8,605 nt of DNA from E44-bin32 sp041573795 (lineage in GTDB: Bacteria > Chloroflexota > Anaerolineae > Anaerolineales > E44-bin32). The stretch lies in contig JBFFQB010000116.1 in NCBI GenBank assembly GCA_041573795.1, positions 1 through 8,605 of the forward strand. The letters run 5' to 3'. Below are positions 1-6,351 of the stretch, piece by piece. A program made the position numbers and the translations under genes. Numbering within the stretch: position 1 is the stretch's first letter; each line of letters starts with the position of its first letter. The notes under the pieces were generated by a model that ran no database searches, was not told the DNA's origin, and worked only from the letters and a program-made list of their open reading frames with translations.

Positions 1-482
1 CTTGCAGCTCGTTCTTCGAACAGCATACCCACCAGCAATACGGCCACGCCAATCGATATACTCGAATCTGCCACGTTGAAAACCGGGAATTTGCCGACCG
101 AGAGAAAGTCTGTAACCGCACCAACAGTCAAACGGGAAATTAAATTTCCCACTGCCCCGCCCAATTGGAGGCCAAGCGCAATCCGTAACGCCCGTTCTTT
201 CGTCGGAACTTGTGGAAAGTAATAAATAATGGCGAGCGATACCACGACGGCCACGATGGTGAACACAAGGGATCCTTGCGGGAACATCCCGAAAGCAGCC
301 CCGGTGTTATTCCAATGGACAATACGGGCGTAAGGGGTTAACCAAGGAAAGGGCGACCATATCTCGCCAAACGCCAGTTGCGACCGGACGACAAACTTAG
401 TCCACTGATCCAGGGCGACAATCGAGCCCGATATACCAAAAAGCATTAAATAATCTCGAGCAAGCTTCAATCGATCCTCCAT
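1..482 (-). CDS. lspA: Lipoprotein signal peptidase (signal peptidase II), C-terminus cut by window edge
   Basis: Inner-membrane aspartyl protease that removes the signal peptide from prolipoproteins after diacylglyceryl modification of the lipobox Cys. 160 codons are visible from the ATG at 482 and the frame is open to the window edge; the family is usually 150-200 residues, so only a short tail is missing. Family blocks are clear: ALDQWTK at 23-29, WNNTGAAFG at 57-65, GNLISRL at 112-118, and the two catalytic aspartates D125 (VTDF) and D139 (NVADSSI). Four hydrophobic stretches lie near 11-24, 71-88, 98-115 and 141-155. Oddity: S116 stands where most family members have Asp (GNLIDRL). Start: the ATG at 482 has only a weak upstream GGA, whereas an in-frame TTG at 470 has GGAGG five bases upstream and would drop four residues. 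It lies 69 bases after ileS, the common ileS-lspA pairing, and probably shares that transcript. Family assignment is secure; the start is uncertain. Confidence 0.95.
   Translation of the reverse strand, partial: MEDRLKLARDYLMLFGISGSIVALDQWTKFVVRSQLAFGEIWSPFPWLTPYARIVHWNNTGAAFGMFPQGSLVFTIVAVVVSLAIIYYFPQVPTKERALRIALGLQLGGAVGNLISRLTVGAVTDFLSVGKFPVFNVADSSISIGVAVLLVGMLFEERAA
476..480 (-). promoter_or_regulatory. Shine-Dalgarno GGAGG that may set a TTG start for lspA
   Basis: On the minus strand GGAGG is followed by five bases (ATCGA) and then an in-frame TTG at 470. The motif lies inside the first codons of the reading frame that begins with ATG at 482, so it cannot serve that ATG. The ATG itself has no strong ribosome binding site. 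This favours initiation at TTG 470, but the ATG cannot be excluded. Confidence 0.5.
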
Positions 483-551
483 AATGTATTCCAGTAAGAA
501 TTTTACCTTGAGGCCCTATAAACAACGCCACGGGTAAGAAACCGGTTGATA

Positions 552-3500
552 TCAGGAACTGGACTCAACACTAATCGCCAGGGTCAGTTGCTCCCCCTCG
601 AAACTATAGGTTGAATGCGTTTCGCCAGCCGGAGCTTCATTTCGTTCGAAGACGGTGGTGAGGGTCTCAGCCATGATGTAAGCCTGATGGGAAGCAATTG
701 CAGCGTGTAGACGCTCCGTCGCTTGATACTCAACCCGGATGGCATCATCAACATTGAAGTCAGCCTGCTTACGCAGATCCTGTACTCGTCGTACGAATTC
801 ACGCGCCAGGCCTTCAAGCTCCAGTTCCTCATCGAGATCTGTGATCAAGGCTGCCAGGTATGCGCCTTCGGCAACTGCAGAAAATCCCTCGTGCGCTTCG
901 ACCCTCACCTCGATTTCATCGGGTGTAAGTTCGAGAGCCTGTCCCTGCACCTCGACGGCAAGATTCTCCAACTGGAGTAGCGTTTCTGCTACGGCATCAG
1001 CGTCCAACCCTTCCACAACTTTGCGTATCGCCGGAAATAATGCGCCATATTTCTGCCCCAATTGCTTTGGAAGCGCCTTTAGACTGAATTTGACGGCTTC
1101 GGTGGCTGTGTTCAGAAGACGGACTGTCTTCACGTTTAATTCTTCTGCGAGTAAGTCTTTGTATGCCATCACCGTCGCCCGCTCGGCTTCAGTACTCACC
1201 ATGAAAGCCGCTTCGCGTAACGGTTGGCGCAGCTTGCGGTTAGCTTTATTTCTGGCAGAATGCCCGAGAGAGACGAGCTTCATGACCAAATTCATCTGTT
1301 CGAGCAAGGCTTCATCGATTTGATTCTCGTCAGCGACAGGCCAATCACAATGGTGAACACTTTCCGGAGCATTTTCATCAAGACTGCGCACGAGATTTTG
1401 GTGCATCTCTTCTACCACAAACGGTGTGAAGGGAGCTAACAATCTGCTCAGATTGACGAGTATTTGATAAAGCGTGCTATACGCTGCTTCTTTATCCGCA
1501 TCCGAGGCTTCGCTCAGACCCGCCTTCGCCCAGAAGCGGCGGCGGCTGCGGCGGAGATACCAATTACTTACGTCGTCAAGGAATCGCTCCAACGTAGCCG
1601 TGGCACGATCAGGTTCAAAGGTCTCCAGCTTTTGGGTAACCTCTTTGATGACCTCGTGCATCCGCGCAAGAATCCAGCGGTCTAGCAAGCTATATTCACC
1701 CTGTCTAGCATTGCGTGGATCCCATCCATCCAGAATAGCGTAAGTAACAAAGAAGGCATAAACGTTCCACAGAGGGATCATGAATTGACGGCGGGCTTCG
1801 TCGGCTCGATGGTAGCCAAAGAGCAAGTCTTTCTCTGGTTTGTGATTACTAAACAACCAGCGCATGACATCGACACCCATGTTGTCTGCGGCTTCATTGA
1901 ACTCAATCGCATTCCCCCATGACTTGTGCATAGCACGGCCATCTTCAGCTAAGAGCGTACCGTAGGTGAACACATTCTTGAAAGGAGTCTTCCGTACAAG
2001 GATCGTGCTCATGGCCAATAAACTGTAGAACCAGTTGCGAAACTGTCCTGGGAAGGACTCGCTAATGAAATCCGCAGGGTACCATTCGTTCCAATAATCC
2101 CGATCGCTGTTGTACTGAAGTGTACTCATTGCAACAACGCCAGCATCCAACCAGGGGTTGCCTACATCTGGGATCCGGCTCACCTTAGAGCCACATTGAC
2201 TACACTCGATCTTGACGTAATCGATGAAGGGCCGATGGGGTGAATGACCCTCAAATTGTTCCCAGCCCTCGACCGCACGCTGCTTCAACTCCTCCTTGCT
2301 GCCAAGGACGTCAAAATGGCCGCACTCCTCGCATTCCCATATTGGAAGAGCCAAACCATAATAACGTTTCTTTGAGATCATCCAATCATGCATATTGCGC
2401 AGCCAGTCCAACTCGCGCTCATATCCAAAGGCTGGAAACCAGCTGGTCCCTTCGGTCACAACCTCCATGATCTGGTAACGCAGATGCTGCTCCTTCTCTT
2501 TTTCGGTTACCTCTTCATACGGCTTATCAAGCTGCTCCCCCATAGAGATGAACCACTCGTCAACGAGGTGGAATACCAGCTCCTCTCCGCAACGCCAACA
2601 TACCGGATAGCGATGTGTATAATCCTGTACCCGATAAAGCAGCGCTTTTTGTTCAAGATCATCAAAAATGGGCTGAGCAACCTTTGCAACCGACATTCCT
2701 TCCAACCAGCCGAAACCTGCCAGAAAAAGCCCATCTCCATTTAGCGGAGCAACAACTGGCAGCTGGTAGTCTTTGCTGAGTTGGAAATCCTCCGCGCCAC
2801 AACCCGGCGCAATATGAACAATGCCTGTTCCTTCCTCCTCTCCCACTTCATCCCAGGCAATCACGCGGTGTGCCTGCGGTGAGCCTGCCTCCGTCTGCGC
2901 CGGAAGCTCGTCGAAAGGACCTTGATAACGCCAGCCTAACATATCGGCGCCCTTCAACTCTTCTTCAATCTGGTAGTCACCCACAAGCATGTGGAGCGTG
3001 CCTTTGCTCAGGTAGAACTTTTCGTCCCCCTGGCGCACGCCCACATACACGAGCTTTTCGCCAACGGCCGCAGCAACATTGCTGGTGAGCGTCCAGGGAG
3101 TTGTCGTCCATATCAACAGGCTTTCACCGGGTCGGTCAAGTAGTGGGAAACGGAGGGTAACGCTCGGATGGGTCAACTCCTGGTACCCCTCCGTGACGAT
3201 CTCGTGTTGACTCAAGCCGGTACCGCAGCGGATGCACCACGGCATCACATCGCGTCCCTTGTAAACCCATCCCCGTTCGAAGCTGGATTTTATCGCTGAC
3301 CAGATGGTGTAGTTGTTTTCGTCTGAGAAAGTAAAGTAGGATCCCCCTAATTGTGGCATCCCCAATTGACCGACGATCGATTCAACGCTCCCCGTTACGG
3401 GTCCATGTTGACCCTCTACGGTAATTGTCGCCATAGGATCCTCGGCCATTCGATCGTGGAGCAGCCGCAGCATCTCGGGATCATCCCACTCCATCCAATA

Positions 3501-3917
3501 ACCGAGACGAATACTTTGCTCAGTTTGTACCGCAGAATATTTCAGGACTTGCTGTTTACAGCGAGTGACAAATCGTTCGAGCCCATATTCTTCAATCTCG
3601 CGTTTGCTGTTGAACCCTAGCTCTCTTTCGACATTGACCTCTACCCACAAACCCTGACAGTCAAACCCATTTTGATAGCGTGTCTGGTAGCCTTGCATCG
3701 CCTTGAAACGATGAAAAAGGTCCTTGTACGTACGTCCCCAACCATGGTGAACTCCCATCGGATTGTTGGCTGTGATGGGACCGTCGACGAAGGACCATTT
3801 CGGGCTGCCCTGGCGCAGTTGGCGTAGTTTATGGAAGGCTTGGGATTGCTCCCAGTAATCCAAAATCCGATGTTCGAGCTCGACAAAATCGACCTGGTTA
3901 GAAACAGACTTAAACAT
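552..3917 (-). CDS. ileS: Isoleucyl-tRNA synthetase, divergent type with altered HIGH and KMSKS motifs
   Basis: Cytoplasmic class I aminoacyl-tRNA synthetase charging tRNA(Ile); 1121 residues, near the length of eukaryote-like IleRS2 enzymes and longer than E. coli IleRS. In order: Rossmann core with GVHH at 55-58 in place of HxGH, KD at 65-66, and DCQGLW at 86-91 where DCHGLP is usual; a run of about 40 residues (149-190) not expected in canonical enzymes; CP1 editing domain with TTTPWT at 271-276 and GTGIVHIAPGCGAED at 363-377, keeping the residues equivalent to E. coli H333 and D342 (H368, D377); zinc pairs C228/C231 with C440/C443 and C529/C532 with C572/C575; GQFRNWF at 624-630; AMHKS at 662-666 replacing KMSKS; anticodon-binding region from about 740. 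The C-terminal Cys zinc finger of IleRS1 is absent. The ATG at 3917 follows GAGGTGG with good spacing, 8 bases after alaX, so they are cotranscribed under the Ile T-box. Identity is secure; resistance to mupirocin is inference. Confidence 0.97.
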   Translation of the reverse strand: MFKSVSNQVDFVELEHRILDYWEQSQAFHKLRQLRQGSPKWSFVDGPITANNPMGVHHGWGRTYKDLFHRFKAMQGYQTRYQNGFDCQGLWVEVNVERELGFNSKREIEEYGLERFVTRCKQQVLKYSAVQTEQSIRLGYWMEWDDPEMLRLLHDRMAEDPMATITVEGQHGPVTGSVESIVGQLGMPQLGGSYFTFSDENNYTIWSAIKSSFERGWVYKGRDVMPWCIRCGTGLSQHEIVTEGYQELTHPSVTLRFPLLDRPGESLLIWTTTPWTLTSNVAAAVGEKLVYVGVRQGDEKFYLSKGTLHMLVGDYQIEEELKGADMLGWRYQGPFDELPAQTEAGSPQAHRVIAWDEVGEEEGTGIVHIAPGCGAEDFQLSKDYQLPVVAPLNGDGLFLAGFGWLEGMSVAKVAQPIFDDLEQKALLYRVQDYTHRYPVCWRCGEELVFHLVDEWFISMGEQLDKPYEEVTEKEKEQHLRYQIMEVVTEGTSWFPAFGYERELDWLRNMHDWMISKKRYYGLALPIWECEECGHFDVLGSKEELKQRAVEGWEQFEGHSPHRPFIDYVKIECSQCGSKVSRIPDVGNPWLDAGVVAMSTLQYNSDRDYWNEWYPADFISESFPGQFRNWFYSLLAMSTILVRKTPFKNVFTYGTLLAEDGRAMHKSWGNAIEFNEAADNMGVDVMRWLFSNHKPEKDLLFGYHRADEARRQFMIPLWNVYAFFVTYAILDGWDPRNARQGEYSLLDRWILARMHEVIKEVTQKLETFEPDRATATLERFLDDVSNWYLRRSRRRFWAKAGLSEASDADKEAAYSTLYQILVNLSRLLAPFTPFVVEEMHQNLVRSLDENAPESVHHCDWPVADENQIDEALLEQMNLVMKLVSLGHSARNKANRKLRQPLREAAFMVSTEAERATVMAYKDLLAEELNVKTVRLLNTATEAVKFSLKALPKQLGQKYGALFPAIRKVVEGLDADAVAETLLQLENLAVEVQGQALELTPDEIEVRVEAHEGFSAVAEGAYLAALITDLDEELELEGLAREFVRRVQDLRKQADFNVDDAIRVEYQATERLHAAIASHQAYIMAETLTTVFERNEAPAGETHSTYSFEGEQLTLAISVESSS

Positions 3918-3925
3918 TCGCCACC

Positions 3926-4636
3926 TCAGGCATCTAATTCAACAACCAAACGTTTATTAATCGCACCTTTACTCTTGTAATCCACAATCCGAATTTGACC
4001 CACTTCGCTTGTATTGGCCACATGTGTGCCCCCATCTGCTTGAAGGTCGAGACCTTCAAGCTCGACTACACGCACTTCCTGGATACCTTCTGGCAGCAGG
4101 TTGATTTTTGTGCGGATGAGATCAGGAATTTGAAAGGCTTCTGCGCGCGGAAGGATCGCAGTCTTCACAGCACGGCCTTGGACGACCTCCTGGTTTATCT
4201 TTGCTTCAATCTCCTCCACCAGCTCCTTGCGCATCGATTCAAACTCAAAATCCATACGTCCCCGTAAGGGTTCCATATTTCCCCCGGTCACGCTCGCTCC
4301 ATAATCACGCCAAATAACACCGCAGAGGATGTGCATTGCTGTATGTACCCGCATGAGCTGGTATCGCCGCTCCCAATCAAGGAAGCCTTCGACCTGATCA
4401 CCTTCATTTGGAGCATCACCTTCGACCTGGTGCCAGACAAGACCCTCTTGTCGACGCACTCTGGTAACGGGCAGATCAACATTGGCAACTCTCAAATGGC
4501 CTTGATCGCAGGGTTGCCCACCCCCACCGGGATAAAAGGCAGATTGATCTAGGACGATGCCCTGCTCGCCAACGTGCGTTATGCTGGCGGAAAAGGATTT
4601 AATGTAGGCATCCTCGTGATAAAGTGCTTTCGTCAT
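3926..4636 (-). CDS. AlaX-type alanyl-tRNA editing hydrolase (trans-editing factor)
   Basis: 236-residue stand-alone relative of the AlaRS editing domain (AlaX family, medium length), which hydrolyses Ser- or Gly-mischarged tRNA(Ala) in the cytoplasm. A glycine-rich N-terminal block YPGGGGQP lies at 35-42 (usual form YPEGGGQP). The zinc-site HxxxH is HTAMH at 98-102, and the second zinc motif is DGGTHV at 201-206 within GLDLQADGGTHVANTSEVG. In the classical form the latter is CGGTHV, so D201 replaces the cysteine ligand while H98, H102 and H205 remain. The ATG at 4636 has GGAGG seven bases upstream. It is the first gene after the Ile T-box and ends 8 bases before ileS, so its expression is tied to tRNA(Ile) charging. 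That partner is unexpected for an Ala editor; it may clear mischarged tRNA generally, or a substrate other than tRNA(Ala). Family is secure; exact substrate unknown. Confidence 0.92.
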   Translation of the reverse strand: MTKALYHEDAYIKSFSASITHVGEQGIVLDQSAFYPGGGGQPCDQGHLRVANVDLPVTRVRRQEGLVWHQVEGDAPNEGDQVEGFLDWERRYQLMRVHTAMHILCGVIWRDYGASVTGGNMEPLRGRMDFEFESMRKELVEEIEAKINQEVVQGRAVKTAILPRAEAFQIPDLIRTKINLLPEGIQEVRVVELEGLDLQADGGTHVANTSEVGQIRIVDYKSKGAINKRLVVELDA

Positions 4637-4680
4637 CGTCGAGCCTCCGGATATGAGTACGCATGAACTCCGCCACTTTA

Positions 4681-4720
4681 AAGAAAGAATCCATCCCTTT
4701 CAGGGACGGATGAATTTCTT
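4681..4720 (-). terminator. T-box attenuator (Rho-independent terminator)
   Basis: On the minus strand ATCCGTCCC (4711-4703), loop TGAAA, GGGATGGAT (4697-4689) forms a 9-bp stem with one G-U pair. It is followed by TCTTTCTTT. An outer AAGAAA (4720-4715) can also pair with TTTCTT (4686-4681). The position directly after the T-box motif is that of a regulated terminator competing with the antiterminator. Confidence 0.88.
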
Positions 4721-4735
4721 CCGTGGTACCACCCT
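4721..4735 (-). promoter_or_regulatory. T-box motif (antiterminator 5' element)
   Basis: The minus strand reads AGGGTGGTACCACGG, a near-perfect match to the T-box consensus AGGGTGGNACCGCG. The TGGT inside it is complementary to a tRNA 3' end of ACCA, consistent with A73 of tRNA(Ile). Confidence 0.93.
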
Positions 4736-4984
4736 GGTTTCTGTCAAACTGACAGACTCTTCATGCAGGTACGTCTAAACTTTGCAAGATTATACCTGCG
4801 CCCCATATAACGGAGGGCGAGCCCGACTTCCCTAATGACCATTATCCATAGTGTTCAGGTTGCGGCTTCGGAGTGATTTTCATCCCAAGGGTCTGTCCTG
4901 GCTTCCACTCTCCCAGGTTCGCTAGCAGTCCTGTTTAGGATTACTCGTCTCCATCGTTGCCTTTATACCGCCTAAGTTTCGGCG

Positions 4985-5013
4985 ATTATGCCATAGGGCA
5001 CAGTCGGGGTCAA
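4985..5013 (-). promoter_or_regulatory. Sigma70-type promoter of the T-box/alaX/ileS operon
   Basis: The minus strand has TTGACC (5013-5008), a 17-base spacer and CATAAT (4990-4985), each one base from consensus. The predicted start is near 4978, just ahead of Stem I at 4961. The -35 box overlaps the TGA stop of the RNase H gene (5012-5010). No terminator is visible between that gene and the leader, so read-through transcripts would also pass the T-box. Confidence 0.75.
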
Positions 5014-5444
5014 TGACCGAGGGCTGCGACGGAATGCCAACGTGCTTGATGCTGATATTCCACGGAACCAAAGGACTGTACTAACTGTAAGACCCGATCT
5101 CGCAGTGCCCGCATGCGCTCATCCTTTGCCTTCCACTGCCCCTGAAGCTGGCGAATGACTAATTGGCTGTCGCCATATACTCGCAGCTGCACAAAACTGG
5201 GATCGAGCCCCTTTCGTTCTAATTCGTCCAGCAGATCTTCGAAAGCTTGTATTAAGGTGCGATACTCCGCCTCATTATTCGTCCCACGCCCGAGCTTCAA
5301 GCGCACCGGCTTGCGAGCCCTGCTGCCAGCGAGTTTTATCCGATAGGATCCATAGGCAGGTCCGGGATTTCCCCGACTGCCACCGTCAAAGGTCAATTCG
5401 TATGTAAGCGCATACTTTGCGTTCTCGGCTTTAAGCTTTGTCAT
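5010..5444 (-). CDS. Ribonuclease HI family protein lacking the fourth acidic residue
   Basis: 144 residues, close to the usual RNase HI length. RNase HI cleaves the RNA strand of RNA-DNA hybrids using two metal ions. Seen here: FDGGSRGNPGPAYG at 19-32 with catalytic D20, TNNEAEY at 55-61 with E60, and GDSQLV at 91-96 with D92. The C-terminal segment that normally carries the conserved His and fourth Asp ends instead as QARWHSVAALGH with no acidic residue. Reading the other two frames across the end gives nothing like the usual ending, so a simple frameshift is unlikely. The ATG at 5444 has AGGA eight bases upstream and sits inside the end of the preceding hydrolase gene (14-base overlap), so the two are translationally coupled. 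Fold and first three residues are secure; activity is inferred. It could be a reverse-transcriptase-like RNase H relative rather than housekeeping RnhA, so no symbol is given. Confidence 0.9.
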   Translation of the reverse strand: MTKLKAENAKYALTYELTFDGGSRGNPGPAYGSYRIKLAGSRARKPVRLKLGRGTNNEAEYRTLIQAFEDLLDELERKGLDPSFVQLRVYGDSQLVIRQLQGQWKAKDERMRALRDRVLQLVQSFGSVEYQHQARWHSVAALGH

Positions 5445-6279
5445 TTACTCGTCCTGGGTACCAATGTTGGAAGAGCGCCTGGAGATTTCGCTGGTGCAGA
5501 TTTTCGGCCAAACCACCTAACAATATTCGGCTTTTCCCGCAAGATTCAACATCAACCTCATTTAAATAGCTCATATAATCCTTACGTCGATTGGCCTGAC
5601 GAACGTGGCCGCGAATCGTGTTGAGATATTTCAAGTTTTTCCGTACGGCGGATGAAACTTCTCCCCGTAAGATGACTTCCCCGTGTCCCTGGACAAGATT
5701 CTCTAGCTTCATTCGAGGAATGCGCTTTAGACTTTCAACCATCTGCTCATACTCTCCATCCACAAGATACGGGATCGGCATCATGATATCGCCCGAGAAG
5801 AGCACTCGGTCCTCAACGATCAGGACGCCGATACCATCGGCACTGTGCCCGGGAAGTCTGACAAGCCTCAACGTACGCTTTCCAACCCGTAAGCCAATCC
5901 CTCCCGTGCTGAAAACAACTTCCGGCAGGATAATATCGACGTCGCGCAGCTCTCGATTCAGGCGTTTGGCCTGCTCGAAACTCTCACGACCCACGGTATC
6001 AAGTAGTTCCCTACAGCGTGAATGCCCCAGTATGATCGCATTGGGAAACCAGGAATTACCCAGGGTGTGATCTGAATGGTGATGCGTGTTTATCAGGTAA
6101 CGCACCGGGCTGGCTAATCGTTCCTCCAGAAATTCCTTGATTTCTAGCGTCTCGTCAGGATAAGCTAAAGTATCGATGAGCACAGACCACTCCGGACCAA
6201 CGATGGCCCCCGCGTTTACCTGTGCATAGGCTTCACTCGTAAAGACGTAGACATCTTCCGCAACCCGCTCGCGGATCAT
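5431..6279 (-). CDS. Metallo-beta-lactamase-fold metal-dependent hydrolase
   Basis: 282 residues from the ATG at 6279. Zinc-dependent MBL-fold hydrolase, probably cytoplasmic since no signal peptide or membrane segment is visible. The full ligand set is present: THHHSDH gives H66, H68, D70 and H71; LPGHSADG gives H145; FSGD gives D164; QGHGE gives H199. The C-terminal 80 residues (about 205-282) are basic and helical-looking and I cannot assign them. The family covers thioesterases, lactonases, lactamases and nucleases; the motifs do not choose between them, and the segment expected for an RNA-processing beta-CASP enzyme is absent. Start choice: a GTG at 6285 would add two residues, but AGGAG at 6289-6285 overlaps it and is spaced five bases from the ATG at 6279, so the ATG is preferred. 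It is first of a two-gene unit with the RNase HI-like gene. Substrate unknown. Confidence 0.92.
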   Translation of the reverse strand: MIRERVAEDVYVFTSEAYAQVNAGAIVGPEWSVLIDTLAYPDETLEIKEFLEERLASPVRYLINTHHHSDHTLGNSWFPNAIILGHSRCRELLDTVGRESFEQAKRLNRELRDVDIILPEVVFSTGGIGLRVGKRTLRLVRLPGHSADGIGVLIVEDRVLFSGDIMMPIPYLVDGEYEQMVESLKRIPRMKLENLVQGHGEVILRGEVSSAVRKNLKYLNTIRGHVRQANRRKDYMSYLNEVDVESCGKSRILLGGLAENLHQRNLQALFQHWYPGRVNDKA

Positions 6280-6284
6280 TTTCA

Positions 6285-6289
6285 CTCCT
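6285..6289 (-). promoter_or_regulatory. Shine-Dalgarno AGGAG deciding the start of the MBL hydrolase
   Basis: AGGAG on the minus strand is followed by TGAAA and then ATG at 6279, an ideal spacing. The upstream in-frame GTG at 6285 shares its first G with the motif and so cannot be served by it. Confidence 0.75.
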
Positions 6290-6309
6290 GCTCAGCCGAT
6301 AGAAAGTTT

Positions 6310-6339
6310 AAGATAGCATGGGGCTTAGCAAACTGTCAA
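6310..6339 (-). promoter_or_regulatory. Promoter of the MBL hydrolase/RNase H pair
   Basis: The minus strand has a consensus -35 TTGACA (6339-6334), an 18-base spacer and TATCTT (6315-6310), matching four of six -10 bases. The predicted start near 6303 leaves a leader of about 24 bases before the ATG at 6279 that contains AGGAG. The -35 box forms one arm of an inverted repeat. Confidence 0.6.
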
Positions 6340-6351
6340 GAAGAGTTGACA
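6334..6351. repeat. Inverted repeat TGTCAA-n6-TTGACA overlapping the -35 box
   Basis: Perfect 6-base arms with a 6-base spacer (GAAGAG). One arm is the -35 element of the promoter for the MBL hydrolase. The other reads TTGACA on the plus strand and could be a -35 for antisense transcription or half of a dimeric repressor site. The role is inferred from position alone. Confidence 0.45.

Larger units (their letters stand above)
4681..4961 (-). ncRNA. T-box riboswitch, Ile specifier (AUC), controlling alaX-ileS
   Basis: Leader of about 280 bases read on the minus strand. Stem I begins near 4961: GGC...GGAG pairs with CTCC...GCC at about 4864-4873 around a K-turn-like break, followed by the conserved GACGAGTA (about 4949-4942) and a distal arm with GCGAACCTGG and GTGGAAGCCAGG. 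The specifier loop GAAAATCACTCC carries ATC at 4877-4875 followed by A, matching isoleucine and the downstream ileS. Stem III is GCAGGTA (4799-4793) with TACCTGC (4771-4765). A further 6-bp hairpin, CTGTCA-GTT-TGACAG, lies at 4755-4741. The T-box motif AGGGTGGTACCACGG is at 4735-4721; its TGGT can pair with the ACCA end of uncharged tRNA(Ile). A terminator follows directly. Known mechanism: uncharged tRNA stabilises the antiterminator and transcription continues; charged tRNA lets the terminator form. The class and specifier follow from the sequence; the fold was drawn by eye. Confidence 0.93.

Noticed and set aside
140..322. Minus-strand 60-codon frame inside lspA
   Set aside because: It is out of frame with the clear LspA coding sequence, which contains both catalytic aspartates.
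483..551. Separate promoter or terminator between ileS and lspA
   Set aside because: In these 69 bases I see only weak AT-rich matches and no stable GC hairpin with a T-run, so nothing is called and cotranscription is the simpler reading.
739..1323. Long plus-strand open frame (194 codons) opposite ileS
   Set aside because: It is antisense to the well-conserved IleRS C-terminal region and translates to a low-complexity Ser/Ala/Arg-rich string with no motif. It is a shadow frame.
4864..4866. GCC (Ala) as an alternative T-box specifier, which would fit alaX
   Set aside because: GCC lies in the base of Stem I after the CTCC strand, pairing with GGC. The specifier-loop position opposite GAGTA, followed by a conserved A, is occupied by ATC.
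5618..6070. Plus-strand open frame of 150 codons opposite the MBL hydrolase
   Set aside because: It overlaps the metal-binding motifs of the real gene on the other strand. Its product is Ser/Arg/Pro-rich with no family resemblance and no ribosome binding site.
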